Part shown: one piece after another, positions 1-12,300 of the stretch
Layout of the letters: each line of letters begins with the position of its first letter
How positions within the stretch are numbered: position 1 is the stretch's first letter
NCBI RefSeq assembly: GCF_020740795.1
Contig: NC_067283.1
Location: 59,923,966 to 59,987,965, forward strand
Direction: 5' to 3'
DNA: 64,000 nucleotides
Source of the DNA: Apus apus
Lineage: Eukaryota; Chordata; Aves; Apodiformes; Apodidae
Notes under the pieces: generated by a model
Database searches by the model: none
What the model saw: only the letters and a program-made list of their open reading frames with translations
What the model was told of the DNA's origin: nothing
Position numbers and translations under genes: made by a program

Positions 1-49
1 TTCAGAGGTCACTCCCCACCTCAGACATTCTGTGATTCTGTGATTCTTC
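1..49 (+). mobile_element. CR1 LINE, extreme 3' end
   Basis: The window opens with a CR1-like end (ACCTCAGACATTCTGTGATT) followed by the repeated ATTCTGTG unit that closes avian CR1 elements. Only the last 50 bases are inside the window; the body lies to the left. Confidence 0.75.
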
Positions 50-179
50 TGTTTATGTGCATATATTGATGACAACAGACTCAGTCTTCCTCCTTGGAAG
101 ACAGAGATCACAGAGGGGATGTGCAGGCCTACCTCTTAAAGAAAATGACCTTCCAGCTGCTGGGGACAAGCCAGCTGAG

Positions 180-417
180 ATTAAAAAAAAGGTAGATGTA
201 AGAACAAAATGTTTTATGCTGAGTGTGGTGAAACACTAGAACAGGTTGCCTAGACTAACAGATGCCACATGCCTGGAAACATTCAAGGCCAGGTTGAACG
301 GGGTTCTGCACAACCTGATCTAGTTGAAGATGTATCTGCTGATTGCAGGGGGGTTGGACGAGATGACCTTTAAAGGACCCTTCCAATCCAAACCATTCTA
401 CAATTCTATTATTCTCT
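180..417 (+). mobile_element. CR1 LINE 3' fragment
   Basis: A 3'-terminal CR1 piece of about 240 bp. Landmarks in order are ACACTAGAACAGGTTGCCTA, the AAACATTCAAGGCCAGGTTG block near 276, the GGGGGGTTGGACGAGATGAC block near 348, and the CCATTCTACAATTCTATTAT tail. It is a non-autonomous 5'-truncated copy with moderate divergence. It lies only about 130 bp after the CR1 tail that opens the window, in the same orientation. Confidence 0.93.
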
Positions 418-3400
418 ATCTTACTTGTGTGGCCATGCCCAAGAGCTGCCTGCATATCTGCTGGGTTCATAGTTGGGAAACACTAGGTTTTAGCCAGCTG
501 GGAGAGCAGTAGCACACCAGGCTGAGCAAGACCCTGTTGATGGAGCTGTGCTGGGGGAGGAAACCTTAAATCTAGTGTGGGTTTTGGAATTTTAATCAGA
601 TCAGATAGGTGATGTGACTGCAAGAAGAGACGCTGCATAAGCTAGACGTTCTTTTAATGTGCTTTAGATGATGAAGGGAAAAGGTGGTATAACCAGAATG
701 GTATGATAAAATGGCAACTGTTCATTGTGTGAGTAGGAAGGAAGATCTAATTAGAAAGATAGTGCAGAAAAAAGCCAGCTGGGTAAACGGGAAGAGCCTA
801 AGGTATGCTGCTGCAGCAAACCAGCCTGCTGTAGGTGATACTTCTTGGGGGATCACATATTGCTGCCTGCTGTTCCTTAGAGGAGGGGTGAGGAGGCTAT
901 GCTGGGTGCCAGGATCCAAATATGTCTGAAATTACAACAAGCAGGTGGCATTGGATAGAAAAAACAATGTATAAAAAGCTTGCCTGTTAGTAGTGAGAAC
1001 TGGGACCTACTGGACAAAGAATGCAATGGGAAAATGTTACTTCAGTGACAGAACTGGGCACATGATGGCTAGGGTTCAGTGAAGAACTGGAGAAGCCAAG
1101 CCAAGAGAAGGCATGGGGTGGCCCACGTAGTGCACATAAACTTGAATCGGACAAGGAAAGGAAAGAGGATTTGAAGGCTCTGCTGAAGGAGAGAGACAGA
1201 AGAAATAATGCATAGCTTTCCTCCCATTTTAACTTTAGTGTCATGTAAGCACCCATTCCCACCCCCCCTTTTTTTTCCTATCAATTTGACTTGAAGGCTT
1301 AGCTACCAGGGAACATTTTTACTTTAAAATAAATGGTTTAGAGAACTTTTATGTGTTCTTTTGTGGGTTTTTTACATAAAAATGATTCACAAATACTTTC
1401 CTTTTGACTAAGCCTGATTTAATAATTTATGAGAGACTTCTCATGCTGAATTTTCAGCTACATGAAGAGCTCCACTTTCTTAACAGGACCACTATATATT
1501 CATTCTCTGACTTGTCATCGGCTGCAATGTTCACTGTAGTACAAATAGGCAGAGCTGAGAAATATTTAGGTACAGCTCCAGGTTTGTGTGTGTGCATTTT
1601 CGTGCTTGTAAGACAGTCACCTATTCTGCAAGCAGTAGTGCCAAGATGGAAACTGAAGACTTTCCGTCCTCTGCAGAGGATGTTACTATCAAACACAGAG
1701 AAGACCTGAGGGCCCACTCCACACAGGCACAAAACCTGACAGGAAAAGTATTTGGATGCTTGGAGTTTTTCACATCTCAGTGCTAAGCGATACTGTTCCC
1801 TCTTCCCACCTCCCTAGCAAATGAAGAAAGAGAAAAGCTTGGCCACTACCTGATAATTTTTGCTTCTATCACAGGTCCCATTATATCCCCTACAGAGCTG
1901 TGATGTCTTCCCATTATCTTAAGAACTGGTGAGGACAGATTGAGATGGAAAAAGTAAAACTGCTGGTCTTTAAATTGAGATTAATATTCTTACCTGTTTT
2001 AAACAACTGTCAGACCTCAGAAGTTGTCTTTCCTGGATAGTAGTGATAGTACACACTTAGAAAACTTACTGAAGCAAGGGGCACTGGCTGCCCCTTCTGT
2101 GCTCACTTCCATGCCTGGTGCCCCTTCAGAAACCAGCTCTGCCCAGGAAGTACAGCCTTGGCAGCAGTCTGGTCTTAATTTCTGCTCTCAGTCAGCCTTT
2201 CCTAGCATCAGGCCCTTGCTAGCTACCTAAGATACAGACGTAGGCCGAGAAGATAGGACAAAGCAACTAGTCAAGAGATGTGGCGCCCTTAATAAAGACT
2301 TAATACATGCCATTTCACAAAGCATATCTGTTGCCTTTCCAGCTGCTCCTGTATCTTGAAAGAAGCGTAAGCTAGTGGAAGTGACAACTTCATACATCAA
2401 AATACCTCTTGGTAGGAGGTTAGCCAGGACATTTAACTTATAATCTCTTTTACATTTTCAGCTTCCATTTCTCTCTCCTGTCTATGCAGAGAGAATGTGG
2501 TGACCAGTTTACTTGATACAGCTACCTGGATGAGCAGGAGTCTACCTCTAGGCAGAGAGGAGGCTCAATGCCTTCTGGGTTGCTGTGGCAGGGAACAGTA
2601 AGTTAGTGCCTCTCAAAACTCCCTATACTAGGTCCCCCCTCTCCCCAAGAGCCAGGGTTATGGAAATTACCAGAATAATTGATGTAAAAATAAGAATTGT
2701 CTGTGCAGTAATGGTCATTAGAGAACTGCTTGACTTCAATTCTGGCAGCACAGCATGCTCCCTCTGTGTGCAGCACTAACTGCAGGCTTTTACAGCTCCT
2801 CGAGAGGCAGAGGAGTCTTCACTGGCACCAGACCCTTAGACAGACAGAGCTCTCAGTCTGGTGGAGAGCCCTCACTCGGGTGTTCACACAAGGGTTCAGA
2901 TAATACTGGGTCTAGTGGAGTGCTGACGGCTTTTAGGACTCCTGCCCAGAAACACAAATCACCAGCTAAACCAAAAGAGACAGCCATAAAATACAACTGG
3001 GAAGAGGACAAAGCTTTTCACACTGAAAAGCTTCCCAAAATGCGCATGTATGGAATCACTCCATGCAGTGCTACTAGACAGCTGCCATGTTGGGAACACG
3101 GCATCCAATTAGTAGCTTAAACCAAGGCAGAATATTGCTGAGCTAACAGCAACCTACCCAGGTTTGTGTTTATATTCAGACCTTGAATGCTGCCTCAGAG
3201 CTGTGTGACTGGCAGAGACAAATCTGTGCTGAAATTTGTGTTGACAAGTCATTTGCAGCAACACAGTGACCTGAAAAGTTGGTATTACTTCAAATTATTT
3301 CAACTGGGTTAAATTTAAGAAAGCAACAAACACACCCCACAACCCCTGACATTTTAATGTCTAATTGCTGGGAGTCATTCTCTGTTGCTGAAAAAAATAC

Positions 3401-4105
3401 ATTGACTTCCCATTTTAAAAGCACTAGCCTTTTTCTTCTGTTATCCAATGCAACTCACTTGGAGACATCCTGCTTGTTTTCATGCAGGCTTGCAGATTCC
3501 TGTGGCACCTGTGTAAACATCCAGAAAGTTTAACATTTTCCTATAGAAAACACTATTTTTGTTGTATGGATGGTGGTCTTTCGTTCTGAAGTGGACTACC
3601 ATTATGAAGCTTTAAACACTAGGCTGTTCTTTGTACATCAGCTGAGATTCTATTGAAATATTCTCTGTTTTACTGCTAAGTGGCAAAATTAAGTAGTTCT
3701 GCACCAGAGAATACTTCCCGTTAACCACGACATTTGAATTAATGAGTCTTCTTTTCCTAACGTGTTTTAAAGAGATTTTGTCTCTCTAGTTGGTAACAAC
3801 TGAGAATAAACCATGGTTCTTATTTCAGAAATCCCAATCAGAGCAATACAGTATATCTTCAGTGGCCAGTCAAAGAGACCTGAGAAAATGTCCGAATTTA
3901 AGAGTTCCCATACAAAAGACGTGAGAATCTTCTGAGTCAGTGTTTCTTTTTTCTGCCTCAGTTACTTGCCTGAATCTTTAAATTTGCAGATGTCTTCAGA
4001 GTTTTTCATTATTTTCAATGCAGAGTAAAGGAAAGACAGAAGGGGACCTTGTATTTGACGGTAGCAAATGAACAGGAAAGGGAAACAAAGCATACAAAAT
4101 GAATT
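418..4105. other. Intergenic region downstream of CTDP1
   Basis: This stretch follows the two CR1 tails and precedes the presumed CTDP1 poly(A) site. It contains several short open frames, the longest 121 codons at 2755-3120 on the plus strand, none with a recognisable domain or codon pattern. A perfect 10-bp hairpin sits at 3011-3033. I see no supported gene. Confidence 0.6.
3011..3033. repeat. Perfect 10-bp inverted repeat (hairpin)
   Basis: AAGCTTTTCA and TGAAAAGCTT are exact reverse complements with a CAC loop, in the intergenic region. Confidence 0.9.
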
Positions 4106-4111
4106 TTTATT
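4106..4111 (-). terminator. Candidate distal polyadenylation signal AATAAA
   Basis: The plus strand reads TTTATT, giving AATAAA on the CTDP1 strand about 845 nt past the stop codon. It is followed on the minus strand by a T/G-rich stretch (TTTTGTATGCTTTG), the usual downstream element. It competes with three nearer AATAAA copies, so its use is a guess. Confidence 0.35.
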
Positions 4112-4606
4112 AAATGAAAGAAAATCTGTTCTGTGGGTCAAATATGAAATAGAATATACAAAAACTTTACATCAGACCTCTTCTCAAAGAAATTACAGCC
4201 TATCTAGACTGAAGTAGCGCTTGTTCTTTCCAAGACAACACAAATGGGTGAATATGCTTCTTGTGGCAGTACAGAATCACACAATATGCTTTGCTAAATT
4301 TCTGCTTACAGAGAATAGAAGTTAAAAATCTAAGTGATGTCCCTAACGAACCCAATTATTTCACAAAGTAACTGAGAAATATGAGTTTTGATCATTATGT
4401 ATTCTCTTAGAAGTGAATGACAGGTGGGTCAACTGCAGAGTTCACAAAGCTTGCATATCACATACTCTGTTTCTATACAAATATAAATCGTTCTTTTTTA
4501 TTTTAGAAATCCTTTTATATTCGATAGCATTTATTTGTGGACAAAGATGACAAGTTTAACAGGTTCCTGCTGTACTACCCAGACAATTCCATCTCCTTTA
4601 TTTCTT

Positions 4607-4627
4607 CTTTTTTTTTTCTTTTTTTTT
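4607..4627. repeat. T-rich tract in the CTDP1 3' UTR
   Basis: Two T runs separated by a C; in the transcript this is an A-rich tract lying between the stop codon and an AATAAA at 4597-4602. Confidence 0.85.
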
Positions 4628-4955
4628 AGACCATTGCCCATAAACTACAGACTGCAATATTTTTAAAAAGTTGATGTATGTTTAATCACAAATCCTGTAT
4701 AAGAAGGTTCTGCAGAGCTCTTAACATGTCTTTGGCATAGCACACCAAGTCTCATTTAATACTTTTTTTGCTTAAAAAAGTATATTTTCCTTTAGTAAAA
4801 CACCCTAAAAACATCTATTTCTGATTTTGTAAAATAATGTGTCACCTCTCATGTTGCTTTGCAAAATATACACACATGTTTTGGAAAAACATTTACTGTA
4901 GTCCAATCTGTTTATGAGAAGTAAAATGAAATCACAAACTCCTTCTGCGTGAATG

Positions 4956-5097
4956 TCACATGAAGTCGTTCAATTCAGCTTCAAGTGCTGCTGCCATTTC
5001 ATCTGCTTCAGAACTGCTTCCTTCCTCATCTTCAAGGCTAGATTCTTTACTGGATTCACTGGCAGCATCATCTTCCTCCAGTTTGCGCTTGTGACCC
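4956..5097 (-). CDS. CTDP1: CTDP1 last coding exon, RAP74-binding C-terminus and stop
   Basis: Terminal coding exon, 142 nt including the TGA stop at 4956-4958. The joined frame completes Arg, then GHKRKLEEDDAASESS, an acidic Glu/Asp/Ser run, and the final helix EADEMAAALEAELNDFM. In characterised FCP1 this C-terminal helix binds the winged-helix domain of RAP74, the large TFIIF subunit, and the acidic serines before it are phosphorylation sites that tune binding. The acceptor is CCCTTCCAG|GGGTCA. GHKRKL is a second basic cluster that may help nuclear import. Compared with the human end that I recall (ALEAELNDLM), the penultimate residue is Phe. The next exon upstream is 25 kb away. Confidence 0.97.
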
Positions 5098-6429
5098 CTG
5101 GAAGGGTAGACAGAAATCATGTCCACAAACTGAGGTATCTCATTGCTTATTATCACAGATCACTATTTTATGAGACAAAAATGGGGCTGAGGGACCCAAC
5201 CTTCTTTCAGGTCAAGACAAAAAGTACTGCACTTGCTTTTAAATGAACAAACAGTGGTCTGTTCACAAAATTTTTAAAGCACTGTTATTTACTCAGCTGT
5301 AGTTACAAAGTACTGTTTATATTATTTCTCCCATTCTTCTGAAAAAGGAATGAAAACTAAGATTGTTTGAAAATAATGAGTTTATTTACTTTCCTCTCAC
5401 ATCCAAAAATAAAGAAGAAATCCATGGTGTGAACAGGTTATGTATAACAAAATATATGTTGTTATATGCTTTTGAAGTATCCAAGTTTTGTTGTTGTGGG
5501 TTTTTTTTAAATAAAAATCAAATCTTAACGGATTAACCAAATCTCACTGCACCAGCTTTTATCCTTTTGTGCTTCCAAATGCAGGGATCTTGTTCTTCTA
5601 TTTTATGTCTTATTGTCTCTTTGGATTAGTACTGTCAGGCTGAGCAACACCTTTCTTAGCATCTAAGGGGCATTAACCAGTTTAAACAGGAGGCTGATGT
5701 GCACCATACACTGCCAAAAGACTCATGTTCCTGATTGTGAAAGATCTCCAAAGAAAATCTAACGCTTCAACTGAGACATAGCCATAAGCAAAACAATTTG
5801 GATTGTGGAATCCTGAAATCTCTTTTCCTTGCCAAAAGGGAATTTTGCACCAGACATGTACTTCTGTGACAAAAATAAAATGGAGACTTTGCATTGCATA
5901 GAATTCATAATGAGCTGTAGAAATACTTTCAAAAACCTTCCTTGATAATTTGATCAAATTTCAAGCAAAGAATCGCATGCAAAGGCTGTATCTCTTAAAT
6001 AACCATCCTTCTCATTGTTAGTTGGCGTTTCATTAAGAAGAGAATGCATTCATTTGCAGTAATGAAAAATTAGTAAAATTATATATTATTTTTTAGCAAA
6101 AAGCAATAATTTAACAATGGGCCCTTTACTTCTGAGCATATAGAAAAGTGGCATATATTAAGAAAGATCTTTGATAAATACTGACTTGAACTATGTATAT
6201 CCAAAAGAAATAAATGCAAGGATTAACAGTCAAACTTGTGAGCTTTTAAGCAACACTGAAATACAAAGCAATTTTTATTTATAGAGACATTCTTATTGCC
6301 GTTTTCCCAGAAACATGAATTCTCAGGAGCTCAGACTGCTCGATTTGCAGGCTGGCTGAGTGACACCTAACCTCCCCTTTCTCATCTTTGCAGGGAGATG
6401 GACAAGATGGGGCCTGAAGTCACGACTGG

Positions 6430-7003
6430 GGCACGTTCAGGAGTAGGGAAGCGATCATCCCCCTGTACTGGCCAGTGGTGAGGCCACACCTCGAATACTG
6501 TGTTGAGTTTTGGAAACCTCAGAACAGGAAAGACATTGAGGTGCTGGAATGGGTCCAAACAAGGGCAACAAAGCTGGTGAAGGGTCTGTAGAACTAAACT
6601 TATAAGGAGCAGCTGAGGGAACTGGGGTTGTTTAGTCTGAAGAGGAGGAGGCTGAGCCCTTCTAGCTCTCTACAACTACCTGAAAGGAGGTTGTAGTGAG
6701 TGGGGGGGTCAGTCTCTTCTCATTAGTAACTAGCAACAGGACGAGAGGAAATGGCTTCAAGTTATGTCAGGGGAGGTTTAGATTGGATGTTAGGAAAAAC
6801 GTCTTTATAGAAAGGGTTATTAAGCACTGGAACAGGCTACCCAAGGAGGTGTTTGAATCACCATACCTGGGGATGTTTAAAAATTGTATACAGTGTTTAG
6901 GGACATGGTTTAGCCATGGGCTAGGAGAGCTAGGTTAGTAGAGTTAGGTTAAAGGTTAGATGATCATACAGGTCTTTTTCAACCTGAACAATTCTGATTC
7001 TAC
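6430..7003 (+). mobile_element. CR1 LINE 3' fragment with RT C-terminal remnant
   Basis: A 5'-truncated CR1 of about 570 bp in the last CTDP1 intron, antisense to the gene. It begins in the end of the reverse-transcriptase frame (GGTGAGGCCACACCTCGAAT) and continues through the GAACTGGGGTTGTTTAGTCT block and the ACTGGAACAGGCTACCCAAG block to a weak tail (AACAATTCTGATTCTAC). The frame has stops, for example within GGTCTGTAGAAC near 6580, so it is dead. Confidence 0.92.
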
Positions 7004-9185
7004 ATAGCTGAGTAATAAAGATAAATGAAGACATGGTGGGAATCTATAGCACAATGTTCACAGCTGAAAACATTTGTATTCTTCTGTTTGTAACACTGCA
7101 TCTATGGAAACTGATGGTATCTACCAAATAAAAAAGAAACTTATCAGTCTAATAGCTATAATTTACGCATATGAAACATGTATACACAACTGCAGATGAT
7201 GTATTAAAGAACGTGGCAGGACAAACAGGTTTTTAGAGCCAGTTCAAATACTGTGAGCTTGCTGCGTCCTAAATCAGTAGCAAAGATCCTGTAGAAAAAA
7301 GTTCTATGTAGAAACAGTGTCTCACTGCCATTTGTTAAAAGCGAACTGTTCATTCACTAAATAATTAATGCAAATACTAGCAAAATTATTAATTTATGCA
7401 ACAAAGCATAAATCTACTCCCTAGCAACTAGATTTCAATTAGGACTATCTACAAAACTGAAATACTCAGTGTAACTAGAGTGTAACTAGTTTAATTAAAG
7501 AATGGAATTCCAGGCTACAAAAATACTTTCCAGAAAACTTTAAGGGACAGTCTTGACATATGTTCATCCCTCATTTGGTTGTATTAAACAGTACCTTCGG
7601 AAATGCAAAAGACTGAACATGATCTATTTTGTCAGTTCTTGTTCTTTCAGGAGGGCTGGAACAACAGCTCTCTTCAATTTAGGTAACAAAACTTCTTCAC
7701 TCATGTGGAGGAAAAAAACCACCAAAACCAAAAAAGAAAGCTAAGAAATAGTTCTCTGTTAGAAGGAAAAAAAAAAAATCTCTCAAGAATGTGAGTATTA
7801 TTCTTACTAAGATTAAACACCTTTCAGTATTTCTGTACTGTAAACTGCAGCTTCATAGCTATTCCAAAAACATTTAAACGAGTACTAGAAAAACAAATGC
7901 AAAGCTAACTCTGACAGAATATGGAGGAAGAACATCAGTAGCATAGTGCTGCATTTTTAATTTGCAAATTCAGTAAAGAGAGATACATCCCATTAATAAT
8001 TTGTATATTCAGAGAAAAGCAGTATATTCCCATGGCAGAATATCTATTAACATAACGACCAATTTAAACTGTATATTTTCCTCATTATTTTGTGCCCACT
8101 CCTTGTCATTTCCAGTTTCAGAGCCATAGTGCTCTGAAAATTAACACTACAGAGTGGAAAAGTTAAGCACATGCAGAATTCCTTCTTAGTATTTAGAGAA
8201 AATAATGTAGCAGTATGTTGCATGCTTACCTTAGCCTGATTTGTGTTTTTAAAAGGAATTTTAATTGATTGATATTGAAAAACAAACTTATAGATAATAA
8301 ATTAATATCTTTCATCTCATAAATGAACAATTCAACTTTCAAAAAAGACTTAAACATCAAATACCTGACAACTCTGTGAAAACACTCCTACAATTCATAT
8401 TTTCTTTGCCTTTGCATTTAGTATTTTCCCTTTGTGATACCCAGTAGTAGGAGCCCCACTGGATCATTTGATGGAGAAATCTTTTTAGGAGAGAGCAACA
8501 TTTAAAAAAACCCACCTATTTAAACGAACTATCAATATATTAAAAAAGCTACAAGTGTAATTCATAGTGATATTAAAAAAAATGAAACACCTGTAATTAT
8601 ACATGTATAAAAGTTTATTTTAGGAAAATCTAATCTATGGAATGCTAATGAGAAATATACTTAGTGGTAATTCAAATAAAGAGACAGGAAGAGAAGATAC
8701 TACAAAGCTGCAATGGAGTATAGTGCATGCATGTGAAAAATGGCACCAAAAAATACTGAAAAAATTATTCAACTCTTGATCTCTTGAAATTATCACTAAA
8801 ATATGATTGTAAAGTTTAACTATAGGTAAAATGAAAACTTCATTCTTACACTTTGTTTACTTCACTGAAAGAGCCATATGGAACAAAGCAGTGAAAAAAA
8901 GTCCAGTATTCATTGCATCTGTTACCTTAGGGTCTTAATTTATAGTTAGCTGAAAACAATGCTGGAAAAACCATTTTTTCCAGTTAATCGAAAAGCAGAT
9001 AGTCTCCAGTCTGTTTTGCATCCCAATGACACACTTTTAAGAAATACAGTGCTACAATAAAATAGAAACTTCTAATAAGGCAAAGGGCAACATAACGCCC
9101 GTTTTAAACAAAGCAAAACGGAACTTTTTCCAAACTTAGATCTGCAGAAGAAAATTACAGCGAGTTTATTTCACACTGCAAATTT

Positions 9186-9300
9186 CAGAGTAGGGATGGG
9201 GGTTATGGGTAAGTAAACTTCTACATTACTGCAAACTGACCCCTTTAGCCCCATATCCCTACTCTGACAAATAAACTTCTAAATTATTGCAAATTGACCC
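9186..9300. repeat. Local direct duplication with an overlapping inverted repeat
   Basis: Two 32-bp copies, 9211-9242 and 9269-9300, match at 28 of 32 positions (both end TGACCC). Between and before them, CAGAGTAGGGA at 9186-9196 is perfectly inverted at 9256-9266. The unit lies in AT-rich intron. Confidence 0.85.
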
Positions 9301-12300
9301 ATTTTTTTTGATAGCTCCTAAAATTGGTACAGTAACCAAGGAGAGTCTGCAGACTAAATGCATTTAGTCTTTTACAAGCAATCAGCTTACAGCATTGGCA
9401 TCATAAATCAGGACATAAATCTGGTACCAAACACAGTCAAGGTAATCCCTAATGAAAATACTCACACAGCAGATGAAAGCAGTTCAAAAGGCAACGGTTT
9501 GAAAACAACGTTTTGAAACAGCTTGCTGCCTTCTAAAAGCATTATAACCCTGCAAGACCACCTCTGCTGCCCCAGGCACACTGCTGAAGTCTAATGTGGA
9601 AGGTCTGTCTCAGTTTCTGTACACACCCTAGCCCACAGCTCTCCTCAAACTCCTTCTATAACGGAGAGAAGGGTGATGCTGAGTTTAGTAATGCAACATG
9701 AATTTGACTGCCTTCCACAAGAATTTGACTATGAGAACAATTAATTTAGATAACTAGTTCTGTAGCAATGTCCTTCAAGTTGCTATGAATTATAGCTGGG
9801 AAACCAGGAAAAATTTTCTTCAACCAGTTTTGAAGATGCCAGCCCAGTACTTGGCTAATGAGGTTAAAGGACATGAGATCTGAGAACATATGGATTGAAA
9901 ATCAATGTTGTGGGCATGAAAACATTACATTGGACAGAAATTTTCAGGGAGATGTTCCATGTTTTGCAGTTATATTTTCTTAACATGGGATACATGGAAA
10001 CATCTTTCATGTACCCTTGATACAACAGTGAGCAATCGTCCATAGCAGGCCTGTAAAACCCAGGTGTCTACCCTCTGGCAATTTGTCTCATACATCTGTG
10101 CAGGCACATTGAATTTTCTGCCCTGGTGCTCCTCCTTGGCCCTGGCATAGCATGCTGCCAATCACACAGCCTTAAAAGCAACAACATATAGCACTAGCTC
10201 CATATTGGCAAGCTACTCTACGGAATTACGGGATGATCTAGAAATCAGTGTAGAAAAAGCATGCAGAAAGAGATCCTACAGTTGGATGAATGGCATCCTT
10301 TTAATGCAGATGTCTTTGCAGAAATCCACCAATTCGAACTGGCAGCTCCAAGATGTATTCTAGCTTACACAACAGTAAAATTAAATCTAATTAAATTTTG
10401 TACAGCTTCAGTGCTGTCTGCTTTAAAATTTAGCACACCTACACAGTATTCTAATGGTGAGAGACTATTATGGCAACTCTTATAACTATTTTAATAACAC
10501 CTTTACAGTTCTCTGAAGCAAATACTCAGTGTATATCTATATTGAGAGAGTTTTTGAAGTCAGGAAGTCATAGAAAACAAAAAAAATTTCAGAAATTACT
10601 ATAATGTGTCAACAGGGATACTTTGTAAATTTTGCTAAAATTATCCATCTAGCACCGCTGTGTTTTCTGGATATTTAGACCAACAGGGAAGTTTAATAAC
10701 AAAAAAAACCCACCCCAACTCACTGCAAAGTATTTTTTTTTAACAGGTAAACATTTGCTTGGGATATTTCAAAAACAAAGAGTGCAGCAATAAAGCTTTA
10801 AAGTAATAGACAGGGCACTGAACTAATTTTCTCTGTGCTGAACTAATTAGATACAGATAATAATTAAATTTGATAATGCAAAGCTCAAAAGTTGTCTCTA
10901 CAATTTTGCTTATATAACTAAATTACAGATAAGTAAACTATGCCTCTAAAATATTACTTATTAACTTCAAGTTGTTTAAAAAGGATACATGTAGTTGTTG
11001 TAAGAAAACATTTACAACACCCAACATTGACTATTTCTTCAAAAGGCCGATGTGACAGTAGCGGTTTAATATCACATAACAAATACTGTCATTGATTTGT
11101 AGAAGAGAACAGAAAATTCAATATCCTTCTCAATATGTGGAATGTCAGACTGTTATCTGACACTTCTGTAACGGAAAACATATAGATGCATTCTGACATA
11201 TCATCTCTTAATCCTGTTATAAACAAACAGAAACATGGTGATCTATTCACATTGGCTGAACAACCTCCTCCCATTTCTGGACAACTGCATTTGAGTAACC
11301 TCCCAACAGGGGAACCAGCCAATATTCAGACAAAAAATACATGTCCAGCAATATAGCAATATTTTTAAAAGCTAAACCAGGCCTTTGTTGTTTCTATCAA
11401 GTTCTCCCTCCAGCTTCTTCTAGCTTTCACCAGTGCCTAACAGGTACAGTACAGCAACTCTACCTGGATTTGGTTTGAAAAAAGTCCTTTGCAAATAATG
11501 TCACTCAAATTAATTTGTTACAGAAGGCACTGCAGGAGATTGTCTCAAGATAGTGATGAAGAATAATGCTCTAGGTTTAATCCCTAGAGATGTAAATATG
11601 ACCTACTGTTTTAAAAAATGGTAGTATGCCATAATAAATTAAGATGGGCAAAAAAAGTTAAGTGTATGGGCAATTTAGAAAATTCAAAACTGTACATCAA
11701 AATCAGAACTTGGAAAAGTAAAAACATCTGATTTCTCTAAGTAAAACTACCTTAATTCTTCTCACAGGAGCATACTATGTGTGCAAAGGTGCTCTTATGC
11801 TAATAGCAGTGGAGTACAGCTAGAGTTTAAAGACTCAGCGCTGCAAAGCAATGCTTGGAATTCACCTGCCTTGTCATCCTGGTTGGATTTGCCACCATCA
11901 CCCAAACACTGAGAACATTCTTTAAGATGCATCACTGGGCATCTTAAAAACAAAAGAGATAACTTAGCTCATAACAGAGTGCCTGTGCTAAGCAAGGAAT
12001 CTGGAAGCAGGATTTTGTATTCTCTTATGTGGTAGCTTTTGAAGTTAGATATTCACAAGACTATCTTAATATGTCTGTTAATATATAGGTTATGGGCTAC
12101 ACTAAGTTATATTGAAAGCTAAGCTGATTTTGCCAAAGCATTTAACTCTGATTTTTACTAACTCTTCTATTACTTTGTCATAATTTTCAATAAATTATTG
12201 AAATTAAATTGCAAATAGCTAAACACAACATCCTTCTAAGATATTAATTCACTGAATAATGGCTTTACTTACCAGAATTTTAACTAAGAACATCTGCTTC

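Larger units (their letters stand above)
4106..4955 (-). other. CTDP1: CTDP1 3' untranslated region (extent estimated)
   Basis: The sequence immediately after the stop codon, read on the minus strand, is AT-rich with no continuing frame. The left limit is an estimate set by the most distal plausible AATAAA signal at 4106-4111. Nearer AATAAA copies at 4597-4602, 4530-4535 and 4497-4502 could give UTRs of about 350 to 480 nt. A T-rich tract at 4607-4627 on the plus strand becomes an A-rich tract in the transcript just before the 4597 signal. Cleavage position cannot be fixed without RNA data. Confidence 0.5.

Noticed and set aside
2755..3120. 121-codon plus-strand open frame downstream of CTDP1
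   Set aside because: No recognisable domain, no splice context, and a perfect hairpin lies within it. The length is unremarkable for 64 kb scanned in six frames.
4956..5156. A 66-codon frame starting with Met at 5156 as a stand-alone small protein
   Set aside because: The first 20 codons are intron read-through; the rest is the terminal CTDP1 exon after a clear CCTTCCAG acceptor.
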